In this document: positions 30,063 through 38,997 of the stretch, one piece after another
How the letters are laid out: the number at the start of each line of letters is the position of its first letter
Position numbering within the stretch: the first letter of the stretch is position 1
DNA from: Winogradskyella pelagia
GTDB lineage: Bacteria > Bacteroidota > Bacteroidia > Flavobacteriales > Flavobacteriaceae
Assembly: GCF_017581965.1 (NCBI RefSeq)
Contig: NZ_JAGEVF010000003.1
Location: 62,001-126,000, forward strand
DNA length: 64,000 bases
Direction: 5' to 3'
The notes under the pieces: model-generated
Databases searched by the model: none
What the model was told of the DNA's origin: nothing
Seen by the model: only the letters and a program-made list of their open reading frames with translations
Position numbers and translations under genes: made by a program

Positions 30063-31871
30063 TTATTCTTTATCGCTCACCATTAACTTAAATGGTTTGT
30101 ATGCCTCTCCCGAAAACTGTACCCCTAAATGCCCAGCAAACTCCAGCATATTCAGTCGTATACCGTGCACCATAACCGCCATTAAAGCGAGGGCAATATT
30201 TAAGGTATGACCCAGAAGCAGTGCTATAGCTGCCATAATAAAATCCAGAATACCCATTCCAGCAATACCGTCTGGTAAAGCCATATTATTAAAACTAGCA
30301 GCAACAGCAGCCGTCGCCATTCCAACAGCAAAAAGTCTTACGTAGGATACAATATCTGAAAAACCACTGATTAAACTCAGTGGTAAGTTAGCGATAGATG
30401 CTCCCATACTTTTTAAAAAACTGTTACTTTCCTTTGAAAACAATATTACTAACCCTGCTCCTACAATAAATAACCAATTATACCAATTTGGTGCTGGGTT
30501 ACCCAGTACCAATTGTTCGGTTATAAAAAAGAGTCCCCAAACCAATGCTATCCATCCCACTTCACTAAGTGCTTTAATCGAATTAATAAACTGAAAGACA
30601 CGAATGGCATGAGCTACCGTTAAATGGATGGCACCAATTAAAAATGATAAATGCATCATAAAATTGATGTTATCGACACCAAAACTTGAAATATTTGGGA
30701 TAACAAGATTCTTTAAAAATGGTAGCTGGGCTATTTGCTCAGCTCCAAAGTAAGTACCACTCAAAACACCCCAAATGATTGTAGAACCGCTTAATACATA
30801 AATCAAGGTACGTAGTTGTGCTGCCATTTTCTTCCTAAAAACAATTGCTAATATCAAGAATATAAAGCCATAGCCAGCATCACCAACGAGCATGGCAAAA
30901 AACAAGGCAAAGGCTATAAGGAAATAAATAGATACATCAATTTCCTTATAACCAGGAACGATGTCTATAAACTTCATCATAGGATTGATGATGCTTATCC
31001 ATTTAGGGTTTTTTATGTGCACTGGAACCTCATCCATATTGGTTGGTTCTGAAACCGCAAAGCCCCAACCTTCTTTATTGGCCAAAATTTTGAAAGTACC
31101 AACAGTATGCTTAGGTACAAAGCCTCTAAGGAATTTAACGCTTCCCTCAATATCACCCATACCTTCTAGAGCCGCTTCTGCATTTAAACGGTCAGTTAAA
31201 TAGTAATGATAATCATTAAGAACAAATTCATATCCCTTCTGTTCATTTAAAAACGCTTCCAACTGCTCCAGTTGACGCATCTTGCGCTTTTTTATTTCAA
31301 GTAATTCCGATTGTGATAAACGAGGAAGAGTCATCTCCTTAAATGGGAGCCGTTCTTTGGTGTTTTGGGAAAACAAGGCCACAGGGACTTTACCTTCTTT
31401 TTCAGCGAATGTGACAATAGCCTTTTCTATTGGAAGTGCCTTTATTAGCAATTTATCAAGTTGATATAAACGAAGATAAATTCCATTTTCATTTAAATAT
31501 TCAAGCTCTTTCTTATGGAAATCTTCACCCCAAACTTCATAAAACTGCAATTCTCCATTAACATCCTCTAGAACCTTATCTATATTTTGTTTTACTGTTT
31601 TGGATTTTAATACGCGTCCAATTATACGTTTTGGGTCCTTGCCATTGGTGTCTACATTGTTATTAGTAAAACTTGTTTCTTTGCGTGCCTTCAACATGGA
31701 CAGAGCTGCTGTATTGTCCTTAATTTCCTGCAAGCATCGTTCTATAACAGGACCTTTTGGTGGACGTACTTCTTTAATATCCACAACCCCTAATTGGCCT
31801 AATTTTTGAATGGTGTCGTCCACATCGTGAGCACTTGTAAAAAGTAATATTTCCTTCATCCGAACTATCAT
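30063..31871 (-). CDS. ntpI: V/A-type ATPase subunit I (membrane stator, a-subunit)
   Basis: This is a 602-residue stator subunit that forms the ion channel against the K ring. The cytoplasmic N-terminal half (to about residue 320) is partly coiled. The C-terminal half has about seven to eight membrane helices, including the VGDAGYGFIF turn and the SYVRLFAVGMATA helix, whose arginine is the essential channel residue. I chose the ATG at 31871 because it overlaps the subunit D stop in an ATGA (4 bases), a usual coupled arrangement; the open frame runs 16 codons further up, inside the D gene. Confidence 0.92.
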   Translation of the reverse strand: MIVRMKEILLFTSAHDVDDTIQKLGQLGVVDIKEVRPPKGPVIERCLQEIKDNTAALSMLKARKETSFTNNNVDTNGKDPKRIIGRVLKSKTVKQNIDKVLEDVNGELQFYEVWGEDFHKKELEYLNENGIYLRLYQLDKLLIKALPIEKAIVTFAEKEGKVPVALFSQNTKERLPFKEMTLPRLSQSELLEIKKRKMRQLEQLEAFLNEQKGYEFVLNDYHYYLTDRLNAEAALEGMGDIEGSVKFLRGFVPKHTVGTFKILANKEGWGFAVSEPTNMDEVPVHIKNPKWISIINPMMKFIDIVPGYKEIDVSIYFLIAFALFFAMLVGDAGYGFIFLILAIVFRKKMAAQLRTLIYVLSGSTIIWGVLSGTYFGAEQIAQLPFLKNLVIPNISSFGVDNINFMMHLSFLIGAIHLTVAHAIRVFQFINSIKALSEVGWIALVWGLFFITEQLVLGNPAPNWYNWLFIVGAGLVILFSKESNSFLKSMGASIANLPLSLISGFSDIVSYVRLFAVGMATAAVAASFNNMALPDGIAGMGILDFIMAAIALLLGHTLNIALALMAVMVHGIRLNMLEFAGHLGVQFSGEAYKPFKLMVSDKE

Positions 31872-32479
31872 ACTATTTTGCTTTTTACTTGTTTTTTCTT
31901 TTTTACCAATTTGGCACAACCTATAGCAAGACGTTCCACATCGCCCAAATAAATTTCTATCTTCCTTATGTTATGTTGCGTTTCGGGGATAAAAACCTCC
32001 TTTAGAGCATTTTTCATGCGTCGCGCCTCAGCTAATTCCTCTCGAACACTTTCTAAATTTTTAAGTTCGAGTTTCAACATCTCTTGATTGGTTGTTTGGT
32101 CTTTAATCGCCTCTAACGCAGCATCAACCCAAAGCGGTGTTTCAAAGTAATCGATACCGCTCTCAACAAAATCTATTGATCTGAATTGCTCTATAATAAC
32201 ACCTGCAATTTCACGGGTTTTGGTCTTGAGTTCCCTAACTGATATCAAATTGCCTAAATCCAAAGTTGACTCGGCCATTACAGCTGACCATTGCCTTACT
32301 TCTCTATTAGTTGATTCTATTGCTTCCTGTAAACGATCAACAGCGGTTTCAATGCTTGTGATAACTTCCTTCAATTGCTGTTCTTTCATCTCAAAAACAG
32401 GTAAAGCCGTGCGATATCCTTTCAATTCAACCTTCAACGCAGCTAAAGTATTTTTATTCATTAAAATCTTATCTGCCAT
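31868..32479 (-). CDS. ntpD: V/A-type ATPase subunit D (central rotor shaft)
   Basis: This 203-residue protein is mostly two long coiled helices that form the central stalk turning inside the A3B3 head. The start MADKILMNKNTLAALKVELKGY and the C-terminal helix with VREELAEARRMKNALKEVFIP and IRKIEIYLGDVERLA match the subunit D family. Length is usual. It begins one base after the stop of the DUF2764-like gene, and its stop overlaps the subunit I start, so translation is coupled. Confidence 0.9.
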   Translation of the reverse strand: MADKILMNKNTLAALKVELKGYRTALPVFEMKEQQLKEVITSIETAVDRLQEAIESTNREVRQWSAVMAESTLDLGNLISVRELKTKTREIAGVIIEQFRSIDFVESGIDYFETPLWVDAALEAIKDQTTNQEMLKLELKNLESVREELAEARRMKNALKEVFIPETQHNIRKIEIYLGDVERLAIGCAKLVKKKKQVKSKIV

Positions 32480-32480
32480 A

Positions 32481-33050
32481 CTACGCTACGTTTAAGGATT
32501 TTTGAAAGACAGCGAAACCGGTTTTCATATCAAAACTCCACCAGCGTAAGAGCAACTGTAACTTTAATTTATAGAGGATTAAGGCCGAAAAATTTGCATA
32601 ATGGCCTTGGGACAAGGCCTCCAACTTGTTCCACTGAAGCTGCATTAACTGCAATTCTGCGGTTAATGGGTTTTCAGAGAGGTCGGTTATCCATTCGAAA
32701 TTTGTTTTAGCTGAAACCTCCTCGGTTTTCTGCGCTAAGCGATACGTTTTTAATTCATCCTTTAAATTAAACATAAACCGTGAAAACTCAGCAACTATAT
32801 TAATACGGCTCTTTTGAAATGCATCTTGATGAATGGTAATCAACTGAAGGTCTTGGAAATTTTTGAAATCCCTTGCTGACAAGTACTTCTCTGCTTCCGT
32901 ATTTAAAATCGCCATGACATTACCTGAAGCTTCCTCTGCTGAGGCATATTTTTGAAAAAGCGACTTAACCTCGTTCTGTAACTGCTCTTCAGCTGAAAAG
33001 GACAGATGAGGAAGACTACTGATGATATATTCGAGGTTTCCTGCGAACAT
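32481..33050 (-). CDS. V-ATPase operon protein, DUF2764-like (possible subunit C equivalent)
   Basis: This 189-residue soluble, helix-rich protein begins MFAGNLEYIISSLPHLSF. It sits between subunits E and D with gaps of 0 and 1 bases. Bacteroidota V-type ATPase operons typically carry a DUF2764 gene and lack recognisable subunits C and F. The N-terminal 'YxxSSLPxLSF' pattern is similar to that family, and I assign it on that weak likeness plus position. It may replace subunit C as the link between rotor and ring. I see no catalytic motif. Confidence 0.6.
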   Translation of the reverse strand: MFAGNLEYIISSLPHLSFSAEEQLQNEVKSLFQKYASAEEASGNVMAILNTEAEKYLSARDFKNFQDLQLITIHQDAFQKSRINIVAEFSRFMFNLKDELKTYRLAQKTEEVSAKTNFEWITDLSENPLTAELQLMQLQWNKLEALSQGHYANFSALILYKLKLQLLLRWWSFDMKTGFAVFQKSLNVA

Positions 33051-33641
33051 TTAATCTTGTTTCAATAATTCAACCCACTTCTGGCTCAACTGTTTACTTA
33101 ACAGCTCTGAAATTTCCTCTGCAGTGATATCGTAGCTCCAACCTTCATCAGTTTTTGTTACCGAAAGCCCAGATAACAATTGTTCCTTTTTCAGAATGTT
33201 CACCGTATTATAGGAGGTTGCCACTTTTTTCTGGAGCCCAGAAATCAATTGGTCTTGTGTATCCTTTGGAAGCGCAATGTCTATATTAGTTCCAAGTGTT
33301 TCAACGACCTTGGTAATTACCTTGGTGTAAACATCTGGTGAAAAAGCCGTTTCTACCTCAACCTCTAATACGGATTTAAAGAGCTTCATTAAATCATTTT
33401 TAACTGTAATTTGAACATCCCTTGCCGCTTGCTGTAAAGCAATTTTCCCCTTATCCAATAAAGCCTCTGAAGCTGTCTTGGCGTTATGTAATATTTGGGA
33501 TTTTTCAGCTTCCGCATTTTTAAGGATTTGCGTTGATTGGACTTTGGCTTCATCTATAATCTGCTTTGCCTCTTTATTAGCCATGTCTATCGCCTCAGAT
33601 TTTACCTTGGCAATAAGTCCGTCTAAGGTATGCTCGCTCAT
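33051..33641 (-). CDS. ntpE: V/A-type ATPase subunit E (peripheral stalk)
   Basis: This 196-residue protein has a long N-terminal coiled coil (about residues 5-90, rich in Ala, Glu, Lys and Gln, with EAKQIIDEAKVQSTQILKNA) and a compact C-terminal domain ending SQKWVELLKQD. This is the shape of the E subunit that holds the head against the membrane part. No separate partner subunit (G/H) is seen in the operon. Its ATG overlaps the end of subunit B by 4 bases. Confidence 0.85.
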   Translation of the reverse strand: MSEHTLDGLIAKVKSEAIDMANKEAKQIIDEAKVQSTQILKNAEAEKSQILHNAKTASEALLDKGKIALQQAARDVQITVKNDLMKLFKSVLEVEVETAFSPDVYTKVITKVVETLGTNIDIALPKDTQDQLISGLQKKVATSYNTVNILKKEQLLSGLSVTKTDEGWSYDITAEEISELLSKQLSQKWVELLKQD

Positions 33642-34966
33642 AAGTTTTGTAGTTTTAAAATCTTAAATTCTCCTTTTTTAGGCCAGTAGGCATCAACTAA
33701 ATCAGATGATAAGCCCACTTCTTCCTTTTTAAAGTGGTTGGCTAAAATATCCCAACATAAATCCAATGCATCTTCTAATTCTAGATACAAGAAGGGATCC
33801 ATAAGCTCTCTTTGGAACGTTTTCCGGTAGTCTAATAAGCGTAATGAATATTCATCCTTAACCGAGCCGAATTTTTGTGCCTTAACCCGCTCTTCAGCTT
33901 CCGACAGCAAACGCGCCATGGCGTTCATAATACTTCTGTGGTCTGCTCTGGTTTTATCATTAACCTGTTGTTTTAGTCGACTTAATGAACCAAATAGCTC
34001 TAGATAACCATCCTTCATAAAAAACTGACCTTCAGTAATATAACCGGTATTATCGGGTACTGGATGGGTAACATCGTCCATGGTAGTAACTCCTAAAATG
34101 GTTAAACTTCCGGAACCTTCAATATCAGCAGCTTTTTCATAACGACTTGCCAACTGCGAATACAAGTCACCAGGATAGCCTTGATTCGCTGGGATTTGGT
34201 CTTGGGCATTGGCGACCTGTCTCAAATAATCGGACCATTGGGTCATATCCGAAAGTAAAACAAAAACGTTTTTTCCTTGAAGGGCAAAACGTTCACCCAC
34301 AGCTAAAGCCAAATCCGGCACCATTAAACCTTCTACAATAGAATCGCGATGGGTATGCACAAACATGATGGTCTTGCTTTTGCTTCCTGCCTCTTCAATC
34401 CGTTCTTTAAAGTAATGGTACTCATCATACTTGAGTCCTACCCCACCAATGATAATAACGTCTGCATCAGTTTGAGTGGCCACATTTGCCAGTAGTCGGT
34501 TATAAGGCTCGCCAGCACTAGCGAAAATGGGTATTTTTTGAGAACGAACTAGTGTATTGAACACATCAATCATAGGTACACCTGTACGTATCATATTTTT
34601 TGGGATGAGCCGCTTTACAGGATTAATGGATGGCCCAGCAACCCTGGTCATATCCGACACCAGTTGCGGTCCGCCATCAATGGGTTGACCATTTCCTGCA
34701 TAAACCCTACCAAGCATATCATCTGAAAACCCTACTTGAACGGAATGCCCTAAAAAACGGACTTTACAATCTGTTGAGACCCCAAAACCTCCACCAAAAA
34801 GCTGTAGGGTAACTTTGTGACCATCCAAGGCAATCACCTGGGCAAAGGCTGTCTTCCCATCTGGATATATGACCTCTGCCAATTCCTTGTTATGTACATT
34901 CTTAGCTTCTATGGTAATGATAGCTCTACCTATGCTATCTATACGCTCATACGTTTTCCTTAACAT
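33638..34966 (-). CDS. ntpB: V/A-type ATPase subunit B (non-catalytic head)
   Basis: This 442-residue head subunit alternates with subunit A. It has the RecA-like fold but a degenerate nucleotide loop: IFASAGEPYNRLLANVATQ occupies the place of the Walker A motif, with no GxxxxGKT. Other family marks are SDMTQWSDYLRQVANAQDQIP and YPGDLYSQLASRYEKAADIEG. It overlaps the end of subunit A by 20 bases in another frame, so translation is likely coupled. Confidence 0.93.
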   Translation of the reverse strand: MLRKTYERIDSIGRAIITIEAKNVHNKELAEVIYPDGKTAFAQVIALDGHKVTLQLFGGGFGVSTDCKVRFLGHSVQVGFSDDMLGRVYAGNGQPIDGGPQLVSDMTRVAGPSINPVKRLIPKNMIRTGVPMIDVFNTLVRSQKIPIFASAGEPYNRLLANVATQTDADVIIIGGVGLKYDEYHYFKERIEEAGSKSKTIMFVHTHRDSIVEGLMVPDLALAVGERFALQGKNVFVLLSDMTQWSDYLRQVANAQDQIPANQGYPGDLYSQLASRYEKAADIEGSGSLTILGVTTMDDVTHPVPDNTGYITEGQFFMKDGYLELFGSLSRLKQQVNDKTRADHRSIMNAMARLLSEAEERVKAQKFGSVKDEYSLRLLDYRKTFQRELMDPFLYLELEDALDLCWDILANHFKKEEVGLSSDLVDAYWPKKGEFKILKLQNL

Positions 34967-36692
34967 CTGCTTTTTGTTTAACCAAATTCATGATTTTGGT
35001 TTTTTGTTTTCCAAATTGAGGATCTTCTATTTTGAGATAATTCCAATCTAAAAAGGCTTGGCGCAAAAAGTTGAAATGCGACCTAATATCCTCTTTTGTA
35101 TCTGCATGGACTGGTGTATCAATAATGTGCTTCACCATATTGAACATCATTCGTAAACGTTCTGGATTGGTAACGCCATCAACATCATCAAAACTGTTCT
35201 GTTGCAGAAACACAGCGTCTAATAATTCCGATTTTTGATAGGTGATGTAGGCGTCGTTGGTAATACCACGTTCGCCCATCAACAATAAGTTTGAAGCGAT
35301 GGTTTTCCCTTCCTTGAGAAGTTCCTTTAAGAATCGTACTTCTTCAGTACTAATGAGTGAAGGATACTGCGAGCTACTATCAATTCGGTCGATGGCCGGA
35401 TACTTTCGTGCATCTGATAATTCTCGAGATAGGCCCAAAAAAGCACCCGTACTTAAAAGTGTGGCTTGGGTAACGGGTTCGTCAAAGTTTCCACCTGCTG
35501 GCGACACTGTTCCAATAATACTCAGTGAACCTTTTGAACCATCTGCTAAAATCTCTACGCCTGCTCTATCGTAAAAGGCGGAAATCAAGGTAGAAATGTA
35601 CATTGGAAACGCTTCAGGTCCTGGAATCTCTTCTTTTCTTCCTGAGGTTTCGCGCAAGGCTTGGGCCCAACGCGAAGTGGAATCGGCCAAGATTAAAACG
35701 TCTAACCCTTGTTTTCGGTAATACTCACCAACTGCGGTCGCCATGTAAACAGAGGCCTCACGAGCTGCTACTGGCATGGACGATGTATTCCCAACAATAT
35801 AAGTTCTATCCATTAGGGATTTACCCGTTCTGGGGTCTATAAGTTCTGGAAAATCCTTAAATACCTCCACCGCTTCACCAGCACGTTCACCACATGCGGC
35901 AATAATAACCACATCTGCTCTGGAGTGTTTGGCTATGCTATGTTGTAGCACGGTTTTCCCAGCACCGAAAGGTCCTGGACTACAAGCCGTTCCACCATAA
36001 GCTATGGGAAATAGCGCATCAAGAATACGCATACCTGTCGGTAAGGTTTCAGCAGGTACAGAACGCTCATGGAATGGCATGGGACGCTTTACTGGCCAAT
36101 CAAATGCCATTGTAAGCTCTATACTATTTCCTGTATCATTTTCAACTATTGCAATAGTGTCGTTTATAGTGTAATCGCCTTCCCCAATAATAGATTCTAC
36201 CGTATAAAGCCCCTGAAGCAAAAACGGCACAAAAATCTTATGTTCAAATAGTTTTTCTGGAACAGTTCCTAAAATGGAACTACCACTTACTAAATCTCCT
36301 TTTTTTACCCTTGGTGTAAAATGCCATTTTACTTCTGTATTCAAAGGTTCAACAACCATACCACGCTCTAAGAACCACTCTTTTTTAGCAAGTTCATACA
36401 ATGGATTTTGAAGACCATCCGTTACAGTACCCAGAATCCCTGGACCCAATTTTACGGAGAGAGGTAGACCTGTAAATTCAACAGCGTCTCCAACCTTCAT
36501 CCAAGAGGTATCTTCAAAAACTTGTAAATACACGAGATTTCCTGATTTTACATCAATTACCTCAGACTTTAATCGCTTACCATCTTCAAGTATAATATAA
36601 GCCACCTCGCCGTTCATCACTGAACCTTCAGTATTTTTGACACCTACTAAAGATTCATTGACGCTAACGACTTTTCCTTTTGCGTTTTCCAA
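34947..36692 (-). CDS. ntpA: V/A-type ATPase subunit A (catalytic head)
   Basis: This 581-residue catalytic subunit hydrolyses or makes ATP. The Walker A loop is SPGPFGAGKTVLQHSIAKH near residue 238. The catalytic glutamate is in CGERAGEAVEVF near residue 262, and Walker B-like ILADSTSRWAQALRE follows. The non-homologous insert typical of subunit A lies between about residues 110 and 190. Length fits the bacterial family. It starts 35 bases after the universal stress gene, with which it probably shares a promoter. Confidence 0.95.
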   Translation of the reverse strand: MENAKGKVVSVNESLVGVKNTEGSVMNGEVAYIILEDGKRLKSEVIDVKSGNLVYLQVFEDTSWMKVGDAVEFTGLPLSVKLGPGILGTVTDGLQNPLYELAKKEWFLERGMVVEPLNTEVKWHFTPRVKKGDLVSGSSILGTVPEKLFEHKIFVPFLLQGLYTVESIIGEGDYTINDTIAIVENDTGNSIELTMAFDWPVKRPMPFHERSVPAETLPTGMRILDALFPIAYGGTACSPGPFGAGKTVLQHSIAKHSRADVVIIAACGERAGEAVEVFKDFPELIDPRTGKSLMDRTYIVGNTSSMPVAAREASVYMATAVGEYYRKQGLDVLILADSTSRWAQALRETSGRKEEIPGPEAFPMYISTLISAFYDRAGVEILADGSKGSLSIIGTVSPAGGNFDEPVTQATLLSTGAFLGLSRELSDARKYPAIDRIDSSSQYPSLISTEEVRFLKELLKEGKTIASNLLLMGERGITNDAYITYQKSELLDAVFLQQNSFDDVDGVTNPERLRMMFNMVKHIIDTPVHADTKEDIRSHFNFLRQAFLDWNYLKIEDPQFGKQKTKIMNLVKQKADVKENV

Positions 36693-36727
36693 TTACTTTG
36701 AAATTATGAATGATTTAAATTCTCTAA

Positions 36728-37870
36728 TTAACTACCTCTGAGTTTTCGAACTTCTTCCTCAATTTTTGAATACCAAATCCGCTCCTTGATTTCGTTAGCG
36801 TTCTTTCTGTAAAGTCCTGCCTTTTCAGGTTGCCCAAGTTTATCGAATAATCGCGCAATTGCACTGTAAGCCGGAACGTGCATGGTATTTATTCCTAGAC
36901 TTGCCTTGTACTGTTCTATAGCGGCCTCATGCAAACCGTCTTTCTCCAATTGTACTCCGGCTTCATATAACTTTTCGAAATCCTTTATATCTGTTTCTAA
37001 ATGAAGACTTATAACATCTTGGGATTTTAGTGTAACAAAGGAACAGGGCACCTCACGAATAACTTTTTCGGTAACGCTTCCAACAACAAACCTGTTTAAC
37101 CCTGATCGTCCTGCAGTACCCATCATCAATAAATCAACATTATTATATTGAATGGATTGCAATATCTCTTTAGCAGCATTACCACTGCGTTCTTCTTTTA
37201 ACCAATTAACACCTTCTAAATTAAACTTGCCTAAAAAAGCTTTAAACGCCTCTGCATTTGTTTTTGCACGTTCCTTATTCTCTTGTTCCAAATCTGCTTT
37301 TGAAGAAAACCATGATGTTGTTGACACTTCTGACACACTCAAAACAATAAGTTTTGCATCTAAACGCCTCGCAAAAATGATTGCATTTTTGAGTGCACGC
37401 TCCGACGGATCAGAAAAATCAACTGGGCACAAAATCGTTTTTACTTGAAAGGGACTATCTTTCTTTATTACAAGTACAGGTTTTTCACTGTTTTGGATGA
37501 TTCGTTCGGATGTTGTCCCTAGTTTAAATTCATCTTCTTCTCCTGTCTCTCCTGAACCGATGAGAATTATATTGGCATTTTCAGATGAGGCCGTAAAAAC
37601 GATTTGATCATGTGGAACACCATATTTTACTATAGGGGAATGTACCTGGACACCGTTTTCTTCCAGATGTCTTTTAGTCTTTACCATGCGTGCATTAGCC
37701 GTATCATCTAAAAGATGTTTAACCTTTGGATTGACAACATCATCTGGTAATACATGAATTGGCACAATGGCAGACCCAAATGTCTTAGCTAAACTTATTG
37801 CCACATTTTCAATATTTTCAGAAGATGGCATGAAGTCTTGGGCAAATAAAATTTTGTCTAATATTTTCAT
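36728..37870 (-). CDS. Tandem universal stress protein with C-terminal TPR-like tail
   Basis: This 380-residue cytosolic protein has two UspA domains and an extra tail. Domain 1 (about residues 1-138) has the ATP-binding end IGSGETGEEDEFKLGTTSERI. Domain 2 (about 143-278) has MGTAGRSGLNRFVVGSVTEKV, the G-2x-G-9x-G(S/T) signature. Residues 290-375 form helix pairs of the TPR kind (GLHEAAIEQYKASLGIN). It is the first gene before the V-type ATPase operon, 35 bases from subunit A. The TPR tail suggests a protein partner, perhaps in the ATPase, but this is only inference. Confidence 0.85.
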   Translation of the reverse strand: MKILDKILFAQDFMPSSENIENVAISLAKTFGSAIVPIHVLPDDVVNPKVKHLLDDTANARMVKTKRHLEENGVQVHSPIVKYGVPHDQIVFTASSENANIILIGSGETGEEDEFKLGTTSERIIQNSEKPVLVIKKDSPFQVKTILCPVDFSDPSERALKNAIIFARRLDAKLIVLSVSEVSTTSWFSSKADLEQENKERAKTNAEAFKAFLGKFNLEGVNWLKEERSGNAAKEILQSIQYNNVDLLMMGTAGRSGLNRFVVGSVTEKVIREVPCSFVTLKSQDVISLHLETDIKDFEKLYEAGVQLEKDGLHEAAIEQYKASLGINTMHVPAYSAIARLFDKLGQPEKAGLYRKNANEIKERIWYSKIEEEVRKLRGS

Positions 37871-37954
37871 CTAGTAAAGTTTATGAGTATTGTTTTGAAA
37901 GAATTGCGAATAATCTTGTTTTTTATATCCATAAAACTGACATCACGTTCATCT

Positions 37955-37962
37955 CAAATTTA
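37955..37962 (-). promoter_or_regulatory. -7 promoter element of the USP/V-ATPase operon
   Basis: On the minus strand this reads TAAATTTG, an exact -7 match. It lies 85 bases upstream of the USP start codon and its last base is 35.5 bases from the centre of the FNR-like box at 37985-37996. Confidence 0.55.
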
Positions 37963-37984
37963 ATGATTTTTTAAAAAAAAAGAA

Positions 37985-37996
37985 TGATAAATCTCA
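37985..37996. promoter_or_regulatory. FNR/CRP-like operator in the divergent USP intergenic region
   Basis: TGATAAATCTCA fits TGAT-N4-ATCA with one mismatch. It is centred 35.5 bases from the end of the minus-strand -7 element (TAAATTTG, 37955) and 36.5 bases from the end of a plus-strand TATTTTTT (38020-38027). This near symmetry suggests one site serving both the V-ATPase operon and the second USP gene. Confidence 0.55.
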
Positions 37997-38073
37997 TGTT
38001 TATTTAAAGAAAATAGTTTTATTTTTTTAGTGTGATTTAGTATCTTTAAGTGACTTACTTAATACGATGTATT

Positions 38074-38868
38074 ATGAAAAAAATCCTTGTACCCGTAGAT
38101 TTTTCAGACACCTCAAAAAACGCCTTGCTTTATGCACTGGATCTTTTCGAGGGTTCTCAAATGGAAATAACTATTTTACATATTTTTGGAACGCATTCAA
38201 CGGCATTGATGATGAAATCTATAGACGGTATTTTAATAAAAAATGCCGAACGCGATCTTAACGCATTAATAGATGAAATAAGAGCCAAGGCTCCCAGCGT
38301 AATTTTTAAAACCAAATTAGCAAAGAATTATGCGGTCTCAACAATTTCTAAATTAGGCGATAGTGGAATCTATGATTTGATTATAATGGGGACCAAGGGG
38401 GTAAGTGGCATGAAAGAAGTTTTTATGGGAAGTGTTGCAGGAGGAGTTATCTCTAATACATCTGCACCTGTAATTGTTGTTCCTTTAGATTATAAGTTTA
38501 CACCGTTGGAAAAAGTCGTATTTGCTATAGGAGATATCAACATATCCGATAAATCTAAAGTTGAACCTATTCGTGAGATTGTAAAGACACACGGCAGCAA
38601 GTTAGAAGTTCTTCATATTTCAGAAAAGGGTGAACCTGATGTTATAGACTCGCTGAAAGCCTTTGAAGATCTAAATCCAAAATTCTCCCATAAAACTGGT
38701 AGTGGAGATTTAAATCAGCATCTTAATGTCCACATAAATAATAACGATGTTGATTTACTTTGTCTAATGCGTACAAAAAAGGACTTCTTTGACCGTATTC
38801 TTTCAAGTAGTGTTACCTTAAAGCAAACCTTTAATAGTACTGTACCGCTCTTAATAGTTCATAAATAA
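38074..38868 (+). CDS. Universal stress protein, two-domain form
   Basis: This 264-residue cytosolic protein has one clear UspA domain (residues 1-143): KKILVPVDFSDTSKN at the start and the ATP signature MGTKGVSGMKEVFMGSVAGGVI near residue 105. A second, degenerate USP domain follows (about 150-264) without the glycine signature. I start at the ATG at 38074, which begins the canonical KKILVPVDFS; the frame runs 8 codons further up from a GTG. It is divergent from the USP-V-ATPase operon and shares the FNR-like box with it. Confidence 0.87.
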   Translation: MKKILVPVDFSDTSKNALLYALDLFEGSQMEITILHIFGTHSTALMMKSIDGILIKNAERDLNALIDEIRAKAPSVIFKTKLAKNYAVSTISKLGDSGIYDLIIMGTKGVSGMKEVFMGSVAGGVISNTSAPVIVVPLDYKFTPLEKVVFAIGDINISDKSKVEPIREIVKTHGSKLEVLHISEKGEPDVIDSLKAFEDLNPKFSHKTGSGDLNQHLNVHINNNDVDLLCLMRTKKDFFDRILSSSVTLKQTFNSTVPLLIVHK

Positions 38869-38946
38869 AAGTGAATATTTTTAACTACCGTGTTTTCAAT
38901 ATTACAAACATGCAACTGGCTTAAAGAACGATTAAAAGCATAAATT

Positions 38947-38978
38947 AAAAAGCCTGAAGAATACACTTCAGGCTTTTT
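38947..38978. terminator. Bidirectional terminator between USP and ppdK
   Basis: A perfect 13-bp stem (AAAAAGCCTGAAG / CTTCAGGCTTTTT) with a 6-base loop lies between the convergent stop codons at 38868 and 38998. Confidence 0.88.
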
Positions 38979-38997
38979 GTGAATCAGTAAATACGTC

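Noticed and set aside
37936..37955. Second FNR site (TGACATCACGTTCA) in the USP intergenic region
   Set aside because: The half-sites TGA and TCA are 8 bases apart rather than 6, which does not fit FNR or CRP.
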